NCBI RefSeq assembly: GCF_004348525.1
Contig: NZ_SMKG01000044.1
Location: forward strand, 1-32,995
Direction of reading: 5' to 3'
From: Micromonospora sp. 15K316
Lineage (GTDB): Bacteria > Actinomycetota > Actinomycetes > Mycobacteriales > Micromonosporaceae
Length of the DNA: 32,995 nucleotides
This document shows, one piece after another, positions 7,078-15,591 of the stretch (position 1 is the stretch's first letter; the number at the start of each line of letters is the position of its first letter). The notes under the pieces are model-generated. The model searched no databases and was not told the DNA's origin. It saw only the letters and a list, made by a program, of their open reading frames with translations. The position numbers and the translations under genes were made by a program.

Positions 7078-8160
7078 CTGGCGACCAGACGGCGGGAGTA
7101 CGACGAGGAGGACGTACGGGTCCGACCCGGTAGGTCCTCGCGCCCGCGTACCCGCACCCGCCCCCGGCACGCCGACGCGGTGGAGGGTTTCGTCATCGCC
7201 GTGGACCGGGGGCGCTACACCTGCGTGCTCGACGACGCCGGGCCGCGGGCGGCCACCGTCACCGCGATGCGCGCCCGCGAGCTGGGCCGCAAGTCGGTAG
7301 TGGTCGGCGACCGGGTGGCTCTGGTCGGCGACACCTCCGGCGCACCGGGGGCATTGGCCCGGATCGTCCGGATCGCCGAGCGGTCGTCGGTGCTGCGCCG
7401 CACCGCCGACGACGACGAGACCACCGCCGAGGGGCGGTTGGAGCGGGTGGTGGTGGCCAACGCCGACCAGTTGGTGATCGTCAGCGCGCTGGCCGACCCG
7501 CCGCCACGCACCGGCTTCATCGACCGCTGCCTGGTGGCCGCGTACGACGCGGACATCGAGCCACTGCTCTGCCTCACGAAAGCCGACCTGGCCGGGCCCG
7601 AGACCGTGCTCGACTACTACGCCGAGCTGGAGCTGCCGTACGTGCTGATCCGGCCCGACTCGGAGCTGGACGCGCTGCGGGCACTGCTCGCCGGGCGGGT
7701 CTCCGTCATGGTCGGGCACTCCGGGGTCGGCAAGTCGACGCTGGTCAACCGGCTGGTCCCGGAGGCGGCCCGGGCGGTCGGCACGGTCAGCGCGATCGGC
7801 CGGGGCCGGCACACCTCGACCAGCGCCGTCGCGCTGCGGCTGCCGCCCACGCCGGGCGGCGACGAGGAGCCCGGCTGGATCATCGACACGCCCGGCGTGC
7901 GCAGTTTCGGGCTGGCGCACGTCTCCGCCGACAGCCTGCTGCACGGCTTCCCCGACCTGGTCGAGGGGACGGTCGACTGCCCGGCCAACTGCCCGCACAC
8001 CCCGGACGCCACGGAGTGCGGCTTGGACGCCTGGGTGGCCGCCGGCAAGGCCGACCCGCGCCGGCTCGCGTCGTACCGCCGGCTGCTGGCCTCCCGGGCC
8101 GGCGACAGCGACCCGCGCGGCGAGCCGGAGTCCCGTGGCGAGCCGCCCGGCCTCGGTTGA
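7078..8160 (+). CDS. rsgA: Ribosome small-subunit maturation GTPase RsgA
   Basis: Circularly permuted GTPase that checks late 30S subunit assembly. An OB-like N-terminal domain (VEGFVIAVDRGRYTC) is followed by G4 (LTKAD), G1 (GHSGVGKST, Lys219), G3 (DTPG) and a C-terminal zinc knuckle (CPANCPHTPDATECG). The first ATG/GTG/TTG in frame is the GTG at 7180, but the coding-like sequence ATRRREYDEEDVRVRPGR begins earlier. A CTG at 7078 sits 7 nt after GGAGG (7066-7070), so I take CTG as the start, giving 360 residues. If only standard starts are accepted, the gene is 7180-8160. It is probably co-transcribed with aroA. Confidence 0.88.
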   Translation: MATRRREYDEEDVRVRPGRSSRPRTRTRPRHADAVEGFVIAVDRGRYTCVLDDAGPRAATVTAMRARELGRKSVVVGDRVALVGDTSGAPGALARIVRIAERSSVLRRTADDDETTAEGRLERVVVANADQLVIVSALADPPPRTGFIDRCLVAAYDADIEPLLCLTKADLAGPETVLDYYAELELPYVLIRPDSELDALRALLAGRVSVMVGHSGVGKSTLVNRLVPEAARAVGTVSAIGRGRHTSTSAVALRLPPTPGGDEEPGWIIDTPGVRSFGLAHVSADSLLHGFPDLVEGTVDCPANCPHTPDATECGLDAWVAAGKADPRRLASYRRLLASRAGDSDPRGEPESRGEPPGLG

Positions 8161-8176
8161 CGCGGGCCCGGTCGGC

Positions 8177-8182
8177 TAGGTT
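8177..8182 (+). promoter_or_regulatory. Leaderless-type -10 box, hisN
   Basis: TAGGTT followed by 6 nt and the ATG at 8189; no ribosome site. Confidence 0.55.
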
Positions 8183-8188
8183 GCCCGC

Positions 8189-9007
8189 ATGACCGGGTAC
8201 GCCGACGACCTCGCTCTCGCCCACACCCTCGCCGACGCCGCCGACGCCATCTCGACGGCCCGGTTCCGGGCGCTGGACCTGCGGGTGGAGTCGAAGCCCG
8301 ACCTGACCCCCGTCTCGGACGCGGACACCGCGGTCGAGCGGAGCATCCGCGCCCTGCTGGCCGCACACCGGCCGGCCGACGGCCTGCTCGGCGAGGAGTA
8401 CGGCGCGCAGCCGGCCGCCGGGCCGGACGGGCGGCGCTGGGTGATCGACCCCATCGACGGCACCAAGAACTTCGTCCGCGGCGTGCCCGTCTGGGCCACC
8501 CTGATCGCCCTGCTGGAGGGCGACCGGCCGGTGCTCGGGCTGGTCTCCGCCCCGGCGCTGGGACGCCGCTGGTGGGCCGCCGCCGGGGCGGGCGCCTGGG
8601 CCGGGCCGGACCGGGACAGCGGCGAACCGATCCACGTCTCCGCGGTGCGGGACCTCGCCGACGCCAGCTTCTGCTACTCCTCCCTGACGGGCTGGGAGGC
8701 TGACGGACGCCTGGACGCGATGCTCGGCCTCATGCGGGACTGCTGGCGCAGCCGCGCGTACGGCGACTTCTACGGCTACATGCTGCTGGCCGAGGGCGCG
8801 CTGGACGTGATGGTGGAACCGGAGCTGTCGCTCTGGGACGTCGCGGCGCTGGTCCCGATCGTGCGCGAGGCGGGCGGCACGATCACCGACCTGGCCGGCA
8901 CGCCGGCGCCGGCGGGCGGCCCCGGCACCGAGCACAGCGCGCTGGCCAGCAACGGCGGCCTGCACCCCGACATCCTCGCCCGGCTGGGTCGACCAGCCGA
9001 GCGCTGA
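8189..9007 (+). CDS. hisN: Histidinol-phosphatase, inositol-monophosphatase family
   Basis: 272 residues of the Mg2+-dependent IMPase superfamily. Metal ligands are visible: the Glu of LLGEEYG, DPIDGTKNF (D-x-x-D-G-T) and the late Asp of LSLWDVAALVPIV. The substitution pattern, with VRGVPVWATLIAL after the metal site and the AEGALDVMVEP region, fits HisN of actinobacteria, which removes phosphate from histidinol phosphate in histidine synthesis. A general inositol/sugar phosphatase is the alternative. It appears to have its own promoter despite lying only 28 bp after rsgA. Confidence 0.88.
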   Translation: MTGYADDLALAHTLADAADAISTARFRALDLRVESKPDLTPVSDADTAVERSIRALLAAHRPADGLLGEEYGAQPAAGPDGRRWVIDPIDGTKNFVRGVPVWATLIALLEGDRPVLGLVSAPALGRRWWAAAGAGAWAGPDRDSGEPIHVSAVRDLADASFCYSSLTGWEADGRLDAMLGLMRDCWRSRAYGDFYGYMLLAEGALDVMVEPELSLWDVAALVPIVREAGGTITDLAGTPAPAGGPGTEHSALASNGGLHPDILARLGRPAER

Positions 9008-9021
9008 CCGTCGTCTACCTC

Positions 9022-9027
9022 TATCCT
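9022..9027 (+). promoter_or_regulatory. Leaderless-type -10 box, membrane protein gene
   Basis: TATCCT followed by 6 nt and the GTG at 9034. Confidence 0.5.
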
Positions 9028-9033
9028 CGCCAG

Positions 9034-9921
9034 GTGGTCTCCTCGGGCTGGTGCTTCCTCGCCGCCATGATCGTCGCGTACGGCGTCGCCAACCTGCTCC
9101 AGTCGGTGGCCGCCGCGCGTACGACGGTGCACCACACCTTCGATCCGGGGCTGCTGCTGCGGCTGGCCGGACATCGCACCTACCTGATCGGCGTGGCCTG
9201 CCAGCTCGGTGGCTTCCTGCTGGCCTTCCTGGCCCGCCGCGACCTGCCCCTCTTCCTGGTCCAGTCCAGCGTGGCCGCCGGGCTCGGCGTGACCGCCATC
9301 CTCGGCGTGGTGGTGCTCAAGTGGCGGCTGCCGGCCGCCGAGGTGGCGCTGCTGGCGCTGCTCTTCGGCGGGATCAGCGCGCTGGTGCTGGCCGCCCGCC
9401 CGGCGCCGTCGCGACAGCTCGGCGCGGGCGCCGTGCTCGCCCTGCTGCTGGTGCTCGGTCTCATCGCCGTCCTCGGATTCTTCGCAGTCCGGCTGCACGG
9501 GGCACCCGGCTCGGTGGCCCTCGGGTCGCTGGCCGGGCTGGCGTTCTCCGCCGCGGCGGTGGCCGCCCGCCCGCTCGCTTCCGCGCCGTCGGCGGAGGCG
9601 TTCGCCCGCAACCCGCTGCTCTACCTGCTGGTGGCCCACTCGGTGGTCGGGCAGCTGCTGCTCGGCCTGGCCATGCAGCGCGGCTCCACCACCGCGGCGG
9701 TGGCGGCGATGGACGCGGCCGGCGCGGTGCCCGCGGCGATCGTCGGGTTGCTGCTGCTCGATGACAAGATCTGGCCCGGCCGGGAGTGGTTGGCCGCCGT
9801 CGGCTTCCTGGTCACCCTCGCCGCGGTGATCGGCCTGACCCGGTACGCCGAACCGCAGCACCAGTACCCGGTGGCCCGGGCGCAGGGACCCGCCATGGCC
9901 GGCGTCGGCCGTCCCCGCTGA
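9034..9921 (+). CDS. Multi-pass membrane protein, DMT/EamA-like
   Basis: 295 residues that are almost entirely hydrophobic helices, about nine or ten of them. Examples are the first helix WCFLAAMIVAYGVANLLQS, a central LALLLVLGLIAVLGFFAV, and the last WLAAVGFLVTLAAVIGLT. The terminal KIWPGREWLAAVGF pattern and the two similar halves resemble drug/metabolite transporter (EamA) proteins. No substrate can be named. The GTG start fits the -10 box 6 nt upstream. The next gene is convergent (glycosyltransferase, ending 9974). Confidence 0.72.
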   Translation: MVSSGWCFLAAMIVAYGVANLLQSVAAARTTVHHTFDPGLLLRLAGHRTYLIGVACQLGGFLLAFLARRDLPLFLVQSSVAAGLGVTAILGVVVLKWRLPAAEVALLALLFGGISALVLAARPAPSRQLGAGAVLALLLVLGLIAVLGFFAVRLHGAPGSVALGSLAGLAFSAAAVAARPLASAPSAEAFARNPLLYLLVAHSVVGQLLLGLAMQRGSTTAAVAAMDAAGAVPAAIVGLLLLDDKIWPGREWLAAVGFLVTLAAVIGLTRYAEPQHQYPVARAQGPAMAGVGRPR

Positions 9922-9973
9922 CGCGCAGACCCGCCAACGGCGGCCGTGACGGACGTTCCGCCGCCGGCACGGC

Positions 9974-11173
9974 TCACGCCTCGACCGGCTTGCGCAGCCC
10001 CACCACCCGCTCGTAGAGGCGCTCCAGCGCGGCGGCCGTCCGCTCCCAGGTGTAGCTGCACCGCACCCGGTCCACGGCCGCGTGCCCGTACGCGAACCGG
10101 CCCGCGTTGTCCGCGAGCAGCCGTCGCAGGGTCACGCCGAGCGCGCGTACGTCGCCCGGTGGGACCAGCCGCCCGGTCACCTCGTCCACCACCGCGTCGG
10201 CGATCCCGCCCATCGCGTAGCCGACCACGGGCACCCCGCAGGCCATCGCCTCCAGCGAGACCCGCCCCGCCGAGGAGTAGTGCGGGGTGCAGGCGACCAC
10301 GTCCGCCGAGCGGTACCAGGTGGCCATCTGGTCGTGCGGCACGGCTCCCACCAGGTGCACCTGATCGCCCACCCCGTTCCGCTCGGCCAGTTCCCGCAGC
10401 CGGCGCGCCTCGGCGTGGTCGTTCAACTGCTCGGCGGGGGGCCCGCCGGCGATCACCAGCTCGGCGTCGCCGACCAGCCGCATGGCCTGGATGAGGTCGT
10501 CGTGTCCGTGCCCGGGGGCGAGTCCGCCGACGGAGAGGATCCGGGCCCGCTGGTCGCGGGGCGCGGCCTCGCCGTCGGGATGGAACTGCTCGACGTCGAC
10601 CCCGGTCGGCACCATGGCGACCGAGGTGCGTTGCAGCCCCATCCGGGTCAGCTCGTCGACCTCGTCGTTGCACTGGGCGACCGCGACGTCCACCGCCCGG
10701 GTCAGCGCCCGCTCCAGGGGGATCCGCTCCCCCGGACCGTCGTACGCCCCGCCGAGATGGCGCAGCTGCTCGATGCCGAGCGAGTGGAAGGTCTGCACGA
10801 CCGGGATGTCCGTCTCCCGCACCGCGTGCGCCGCGGCCAGTCCACCGACCCAGTAGTGGCCGTGCACCACCTCCGGCGGCTCTTCGCCGGCCCAACGGTC
10901 GGTCAGCCAGCCGCCGAACTCCGCCACGTAACGGATGAGCTCGGCCGTGGGCAGCGGCTCGGCCGGCCCGACGGGAACCCGTTCGACCTGGTAGCCGTCG
11001 AGGTCGAGGGTTGCCGGCAGGTCCGGATCGTCCCGGCGTTCGTAGACCCGGACGTCATGACCTCGTGCGGCGAGTTCCGCGGCGACCCGTGCGATGTGTT
11101 GATGGGTGCCGACGGTCGGGCCGTCGGTCGTCCTGGACGGGTCGGCGTGCGCGCAGACGAGGCCGACGCGCAT
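9974..11173 (-). CDS. GT4-family glycosyltransferase
   Basis: 399 residues, GT-B fold. The N-terminal domain starts MRVGLVCAHADP with the acceptor-side GTHQHIARVAAELAARGHDV; the C-terminal nucleotide-sugar domain has ILSVGGLAPGHGHDDLI, then VGAVPHDQMATWYRSADVV and SLEAMACGVPVVGYAMGG. The canonical E-x7-E donor motif is half missing: Glu308 is present but the earlier Glu (the E of EPFG) is Ser300. Probably a retaining transferase acting on a cell-envelope or small-molecule acceptor; identity unknown. The ATG follows GGAGGTG. The 230 bp to the divergent SDR gene hold a 6-bp stem-loop (11335-11353) and no further gene. Confidence 0.88.
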   Translation of the reverse strand: MRVGLVCAHADPSRTTDGPTVGTHQHIARVAAELAARGHDVRVYERRDDPDLPATLDLDGYQVERVPVGPAEPLPTAELIRYVAEFGGWLTDRWAGEEPPEVVHGHYWVGGLAAAHAVRETDIPVVQTFHSLGIEQLRHLGGAYDGPGERIPLERALTRAVDVAVAQCNDEVDELTRMGLQRTSVAMVPTGVDVEQFHPDGEAAPRDQRARILSVGGLAPGHGHDDLIQAMRLVGDAELVIAGGPPAEQLNDHAEARRLRELAERNGVGDQVHLVGAVPHDQMATWYRSADVVACTPHYSSAGRVSLEAMACGVPVVGYAMGGIADAVVDEVTGRLVPPGDVRALGVTLRRLLADNAGRFAYGHAAVDRVRCSYTWERTAAALERLYERVVGLRKPVEA

Positions 11174-11403
11174 GGGTCACCTCCATGCGATGTGTCCAAC
11201 GGTGGTCCTCCCGGTCAGAGGGTCCCATTAACCACGGCCCGAGAAGCCGAAACCTGGCAGATCAGGAAGAGCCCGGCAGGTCACCCGGAAACTTCCGCCA
11301 CGAGGCCACCAGACGTCTCGGACATCGCCCTGTTGATCGCTTTCGTGGCGATCCGGTGGTCTTCCTCGGCATGACCGGCCCCGGGCGGGGGTACGGGCGA
11401 GGA

Positions 11404-12405
11404 ATGCCACTCACGCGCAGCCTCGACGCCGCCACCGTCGTGATCACTGGCGCCTCCAGCGGCATCGGCACCGCCACCGCGTACGCGCTGGCCCGGCGCG
11501 GTGCCGCGGTGGTGCTCGCGGCACGGAGCGAGGCCGCGTTGGTGCGGGTCGCGCAGCGCTGCCAGGAGCTCGGCGGCCGGTCGCTGGTCGTACCGACCGA
11601 CGTCACCGACGCGACCTCGGTCGAGCGGCTCGCCGAGCGCGCCGCGACGGGGTTCGGCCGGATCGACGCATGGATCAACAACGCGGCGGTGAGTGGCGTC
11701 GGGCTCTTCGACGAGATCCCGGTCGCCGAGTTCCGCCGGGTGCTGGAGGTGAACCTGCTCGGCGCGGTGCACGGCATCCGGGCGGCGCTGCCCCACCTCA
11801 GCGCCGCCGGGGGCGGGGTGGTGGTCAACAACGCCTCGGTCCTCGCCGAGGTGGCGATGCCCTACCAGTCGGCGTACAACGCCACGAAGCACGGCCTGCG
11901 CGGCCTGGCCGACACGGTCCGCCAGGAGCTGCGGGTCACCGGACGGGGCAACATCTCGATCTGCACGGTGCTCCCGGCCACCGTCGACACCCCGTTCTTC
12001 CGGCACGTCGCCAACCACAGCGGGCGGGAGGTGCTGCCACCGCCGCCGGTCTACCCGCCGGAGATGGTGGCCGCGACGATCGTGCGCCTGCTGCGCCGGC
12101 CGCGCCGCGAGGCGTACGCCGGCACCGCGGCGCGGCTGATCGGGCTCCAGTGGCGGCTGGCGCCGGCGCTCGCCGAACGCACCCTCGGCTGGTACACGCA
12201 CCGCACGCAGTTCGGGCCGGGCGTCCGGCTGGAGAGCACCGGGAACGTCTTCCGGGCCGACGCCGACGGCCGACGCGACGGCGGCTGGCACGGCCGGCGC
12301 CGGCAGCTGGTCCGGATGACCGCCGCCTTCGGACTCGCGGCGGCCGGCACGGCGGTCGGCACCATCGCCGCCCGGTCCCGCCGGGCTCGGACGGAGCGCG
12401 CATGA
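11404..12405 (+). CDS. Short-chain dehydrogenase/reductase
   Basis: 333 residues, NAD(P)-dependent classical SDR. It shows the cofactor loop TGASSGIG, NNAA after strand 4, a Ser in NASVLAEVAMP and the catalytic YNATKHG (Y-x3-K). The last 80 residues are an extension beyond the SDR core, with a basic stretch and a final hydrophobic helix (AAFGLAAAGTAVGTIAA) that may attach it to the membrane. ATG 11404 is preceded by GAGGA with almost no spacing, and by TACGGG 6 nt upstream; an ATG at 11371 is the alternative. The stop overlaps the next gene by ATGA, so the two are coupled. Confidence 0.88.
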   Translation: MPLTRSLDAATVVITGASSGIGTATAYALARRGAAVVLAARSEAALVRVAQRCQELGGRSLVVPTDVTDATSVERLAERAATGFGRIDAWINNAAVSGVGLFDEIPVAEFRRVLEVNLLGAVHGIRAALPHLSAAGGGVVVNNASVLAEVAMPYQSAYNATKHGLRGLADTVRQELRVTGRGNISICTVLPATVDTPFFRHVANHSGREVLPPPPVYPPEMVAATIVRLLRRPRREAYAGTAARLIGLQWRLAPALAERTLGWYTHRTQFGPGVRLESTGNVFRADADGRRDGGWHGRRRQLVRMTAAFGLAAAGTAVGTIAARSRRARTERA

Positions 12406-13178
12406 GGCGGACGGGGCGCCCGACGACCGCGGGGAACGAGACGGCTGTCGGTCCTGCGGGCGCGTCCTGCCGGGTCGAGGCCGACGAGTCCTCGGCGGTG
12501 GTCCGGGTCGTCGGCGTGCTCGAACCGGCCGGCGCCCCCGCCGTACGCGACGCGCTGCTCACCCGGCTCAGCGAGCGTCCCGGCCCGGTGGTGGCCGACC
12601 TGACCGACCTGCGGGTGGCCGATCCGGCCACCCGCTCGGTCTTCGCCGACGTGCAGCGGGAGGTCGTGGGCTGGCCCGCGGCGGGTCTGCTGGTCTGCGA
12701 TCCCGGTGCCTCGACCGACCGGCCGGATCCGGCGCTGGCCGGGGTGCCCGTCCTGCCCAGTCTGGACGCGGCCCTGGCCGCGCTCGCCCGGTCGCCGATG
12801 GCAGCGGTGCTGAGCGCGGATCTCGCCCCGGTTGTCGACTCGGCCCGGCAGGCGCGGGGGCTGGTCACCGAGGGCTGCCGGCGGTGGGGGATGCCGGCGC
12901 TCGCCGAGGTGGGCGGCATCGTGGTCACCGAGCTGGTCAACAACGTGGTGGCCCACGCCGGTACGCCGATGACGGTGCGGATCGCGCCGACCGGCGACAC
13001 CCTGCACCTGGCCGTACGCGACCACTCGCCGGACGCGCCCGCCTTCGCCGGACCGGCCGCCACGACGTCGATCGGGGGCCGGGGCCTGCTGCTGGTGGAT
13101 GCCCTCGCCGATCGTTGGGGGAGCACTCCCCTGCCCGACGGCAAGCTGGTCTGGTGCGTCGTCACACCCACCCCCTGA
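12402..13178 (+). CDS. STAS-like / HATPase (RsbW-type) fusion protein
   Basis: 258 residues. Roughly residues 20-120 look like a STAS (anti-anti-sigma) domain (VVRVVGVLEPAGAPAVRDAL, VVADLTDLRVADPATRS). Residues 140-258 are a GHKL ATPase domain with N-box ELVNNVVAHA and lid SIGGRGLLLVDALADRWG. In partner-switching modules these are separate, opposing proteins; here they are in one chain. The antagonist phosphoserine position is not a clean Ser (DPATR in place of D-S-S-G) and the usual D-x-G ATP box reads DHS, so both activities may be altered. It overlaps the SDR gene by 4 nt (ATGA). Confidence 0.75.
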   Translation: MRRTGRPTTAGNETAVGPAGASCRVEADESSAVVRVVGVLEPAGAPAVRDALLTRLSERPGPVVADLTDLRVADPATRSVFADVQREVVGWPAAGLLVCDPGASTDRPDPALAGVPVLPSLDAALAALARSPMAAVLSADLAPVVDSARQARGLVTEGCRRWGMPALAEVGGIVVTELVNNVVAHAGTPMTVRIAPTGDTLHLAVRDHSPDAPAFAGPAATTSIGGRGLLLVDALADRWGSTPLPDGKLVWCVVTPTP

Positions 13179-13245
13179 CCCTTGAGTACCGAGGGGCGTC
13201 TAAGCGTTATGCGCCGGTGCGTCGCCTTTGCGGGTCGGCCCAACT

Positions 13246-13271
13246 GCATGATCGACGGGTCGAGTGGGTAG
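13246..13271 (+). promoter_or_regulatory. Possible SigB-type stress promoter
   Basis: GCAT, 16 nt, GGGTAG matches the actinobacterial SigB pattern GNNT-N14/16-GGGTAC/T except in the last base. It is placed directly before the DUF5709 gene. The overlapping TAGAGA with 6 nt to the ATG is a competing leaderless reading. Confidence 0.4.
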
Positions 13272-13280
13272 AGATCCGTC

Positions 13281-13853
13281 ATGCGCGACGACGAGTACCC
13301 GACCCCCGTGTCCGACCCCGAGGCGAACGGCCTGCCGGGGACCGCCGACGACGACTCGACCGCGAACGACGACGTGTTGACCGGTCGCGAGGCGGACGGC
13401 CCGGATCCGGCCCAGCTCCCCGCCGACCGGGACCCCGTCGCCGTGGACAGCTACGGCATCACCGCCGACGAGCAGCTCGACGGCGAGTCGCTGGACTACA
13501 AGCTCCAGCGCGAGCAGTACGAGCGCCCCACCGACGACCCGCTGGCCGGCCCGGTGGATCCCGGCATCGCGGCCGAGGCGGACAGCGAGGAGGCCGCGGC
13601 GCAGGCCCAGCTCGACGCCGACGTGATGGACCCGGGCCCGCAGTCGGACCCCGCCTCGCCGGTCTCGCTCTACGACCACGGCCAACTCGGCACCGTGGCG
13701 GACGCGCAGGTGGGGCGGATCGTCGAACCGGACGAAGGGACGCACACGGACCAGGAGACCGACAACGTGGCGTACGACGCGGGCTCGGCCGGCGGCGGCG
13801 CGACCGCCGAGGAGCTGGCGATCCACGAGACGCAACCACCGCACTCGGTCTGA
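13281..13853 (+). CDS. DUF5709-family acidic protein
   Basis: 190 residues, extremely acidic and low in hydrophobic residues, probably largely unstructured. Family-type segments are DGESLDYKLQREQYERP, LYDHGQLGTVADAQVGRIVEPDEG and a C-terminal AEELAIHETQP. Function is unknown. No signal peptide or membrane helix is present, so cytoplasmic. The preceding SigB-like promoter and neighbouring anti-sigma-like proteins suggest a stress-induced protein, which is inference. Confidence 0.8.
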   Translation: MRDDEYPTPVSDPEANGLPGTADDDSTANDDVLTGREADGPDPAQLPADRDPVAVDSYGITADEQLDGESLDYKLQREQYERPTDDPLAGPVDPGIAAEADSEEAAAQAQLDADVMDPGPQSDPASPVSLYDHGQLGTVADAQVGRIVEPDEGTHTDQETDNVAYDAGSAGGGATAEELAIHETQPPHSV

Positions 13854-13951
13854 CCGGGCTCGGGGCGAGCCGGCGCGCGGCCGGCCCCCACCCGCAGCGG
13901 CAGCTCCGACCCGTCCGGGGGACGCCGCGGCCGTCACACCACCCGGGGCCC

Positions 13952-13965
13952 CTGGTGCGCACCAG
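13952..13965. promoter_or_regulatory. 14-bp perfect palindrome upstream of HATPase gene
   Basis: CTGGTGCGCACCAG reads identically on both strands, 63 bp before the ATG at 14029 and just before a TACGGT box (13978-13983). It could be an operator for a dimeric regulator; none is assigned. Confidence 0.35.
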
Positions 13966-14028
13966 CAAACCCTGACGTACGGTGGAAATGCCGCGAAAAA
14001 CTCCGAGAGCCGCTGCCGGGGACGGGCC

Positions 14029-14490
14029 ATGACGAACGCCGATCCGCGCGTACCGCGTACCGTTGGGCCCATCGAACCTGCCCTCCTCATCGCCGAAGCC
14101 TTCGACCGGGGCCGGGTGACCCAGCTGCGTCACTCGGTCACGTCCTGCGCCCACGAGGCGGGCCTGCGCGACCAGCGACTCGACGACTTCGTGCTCGCGG
14201 TCAACGAGCTGATCACGAACGCGGTGCGGCACGGCGGCGGCCAGGGCTCGCTCCGCCTCTGGCGGCGCGACGGCATGCTGATCTGCGAGGTGGCCGACCA
14301 GGGGATCGGCATCAGCACCCAGCGGCTGGACGACCGCAGCCGCCCCGAGCCCGACACCGCCGGCGGCTGGGGCCTCTGGCTCGCGCGCAAGCTCAGCGAC
14401 AGCATGGACGTCGTCAGCGGCGAGACGGGCACGATCGTCCGGATCACCGCCGCGGTCCCCGCCGAGACGCCGGCCGGCCAGCCCGACTGA
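14029..14490 (+). CDS. ATP-binding anti-sigma/regulatory protein (HATPase, RsbW-like)
   Basis: 153 residues made of a single GHKL domain: an alpha segment GRVTQLRHSVTSCAHEAGL, N-box AVNELITNAVRHGGG, G1-like EVADQGIGI and lid GGWGLWLARKLSD. Here, unlike the STAS fusion upstream, the D-x-G box is intact, so ATP binding is likely. Such stand-alone proteins act as serine kinases/anti-sigma factors in partner-switching. Its target is unknown; the nearby STAS-like fusion is a candidate partner. It ends convergent with the PRPP synthetase gene. Confidence 0.85.
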   Translation: MTNADPRVPRTVGPIEPALLIAEAFDRGRVTQLRHSVTSCAHEAGLRDQRLDDFVLAVNELITNAVRHGGGQGSLRLWRRDGMLICEVADQGIGISTQRLDDRSRPEPDTAGGWGLWLARKLSDSMDVVSGETGTIVRITAAVPAETPAGQPD

Positions 14491-14526
14491 CACCGGCCGG
14501 CCGGACCGACAACGGCCGTACCGGGC

Positions 14527-15465
14527 TCAGCCGAAGAGGGCGCTGACCGACTCGCCGTTGTGGATCCGCCGCATCGCCTCGGCCAGCGCCGGCGCGACCG
14601 ACAGCACCTCCAGCTTCGGGCCCCGCTTCTCGGCCGGGATCGGCACGGTGTTGGTACAGACGATCTCCCGCACTCCGGGCTGCTCGCTCAGCCGGCCCAG
14701 CGCGCCGCTCGAGAAGAGGCCGTGCGTGCAGGCGAGCCTGATCGACTGCACATCCCGCTCCCGCAGGTGGTCCATCAGCTCGATCATGGTGCTGCCCTTG
14801 GCGATCTCGTCGTCCAGCACGATGACGTCCCGGCCCGCGACGTCGCCGATCACGGCGCTGATGGTGACCCGATCATCGCTGAACCGTTGCTTCGCGCCGG
14901 CCGCGACCGGCGTACCGAGCATCCGGGCGAAGGCCGCCGCCTGCTTGGCGTTGCCCAGATCCGGCGAGACGACCACCGTGTTGCTCAGGTCGTAGCGCTT
15001 GAAGTGACCGGCCAGCTCGCGCAACGCGTGCAGGTGGTCGACCGGGACACTGAAGAAGCCGTGCACCTGCGGCGAGTGCAGCGTCATCGCCAGCACCCGG
15101 TCCGCACCGGCCGAGGTGAGCAGGTCGGCGACGAGCCGGCCACCGATCGAGATACGCGGGGCGTCCTTCTTGTCCGACCGGGCGTACGCGTAGTGCGGCA
15201 GCACCACGGTGATCCGACCGGCCGAGGCGCCCCGGGCCGCGTCGATCATCAGCAGCAGCTCGACCAGGTGCTCCTGCACCGGCGGCACCAACGGTTGGAT
15301 CAGGAAGACGTCCCGCTCCCGGCAGTTGGCCTGCAACTGCACCTCGAGACAGTCGTTGGCGAACCGGGACACCCGCACCGGGCGGAGCGGCACGCCCAGC
15401 TGGTCGCAGATCTCGGCGGCGAGGTCCGGGTGGGCAGATCCGCTGAAGACGGCGATGTCGCGCAC
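14527..15465 (-). CDS. prs: Ribose-phosphate pyrophosphokinase paralogue (PRPP synthetase)
   Basis: 312 residues, the usual length. It should transfer pyrophosphate from ATP to ribose-5-phosphate. Present are the N-terminal [11 protein letters not shown], the flexible-loop region [35 protein letters not shown] and [12 protein letters not shown]. The PRPP loop reads DDEIAKGST (Asp218-Thr226) where most enzymes have D-D-x-x-D/S-T-G-G-T, and the loop RQDRK is RSDKK, so this looks like a divergent paralogue and may not be the main housekeeping enzyme. The GTG at 15465 gives RDIAVFSGS at the N-terminus; TACGAT lies 8 nt upstream. Confidence 0.88.
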   Translation of the reverse strand: MRDIAVFSGSAHPDLAAEICDQLGVPLRPVRVSRFANDCLEVQLQANCRERDVFLIQPLVPPVQEHLVELLLMIDAARGASAGRITVVLPHYAYARSDKKDAPRISIGGRLVADLLTSAGADRVLAMTLHSPQVHGFFSVPVDHLHALRELAGHFKRYDLSNTVVVSPDLGNAKQAAAFARMLGTPVAAGAKQRFSDDRVTISAVIGDVAGRDVIVLDDEIAKGSTMIELMDHLRERDVQSIRLACTHGLFSSGALGRLSEQPGVREIVCTNTVPIPAEKRGPKLEVLSVAPALAEAMRRIHNGESVSALFG

Positions 15466-15473
15466 GTTTGCAC

Positions 15474-15479
15474 ATCGTA
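15474..15479 (-). promoter_or_regulatory. Candidate -10 box, prs paralogue
   Basis: TACGAT on the minus strand, 8 nt before the GTG at 15465, with no ribosome site between: leaderless or nearly so. Confidence 0.45.
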
Positions 15480-15579
15480 CGGCCGGGCACCGGACGCGCG
15501 GCGCGACGGGCCGGACGAGCCGGCAACGAACCCGGGGCGGACGGGATCGTGGCGGTCGGCGCGACCGCTCCGCTACGGG

Positions 15580-15585
15580 TACGGT
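15580..15585 (+). promoter_or_regulatory. Leaderless-type -10 box, glpK
   Basis: TACGGT followed by exactly 6 nt and the GTG at 15592. Confidence 0.55.
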
Positions 15586-15591
15586 GCTGCC

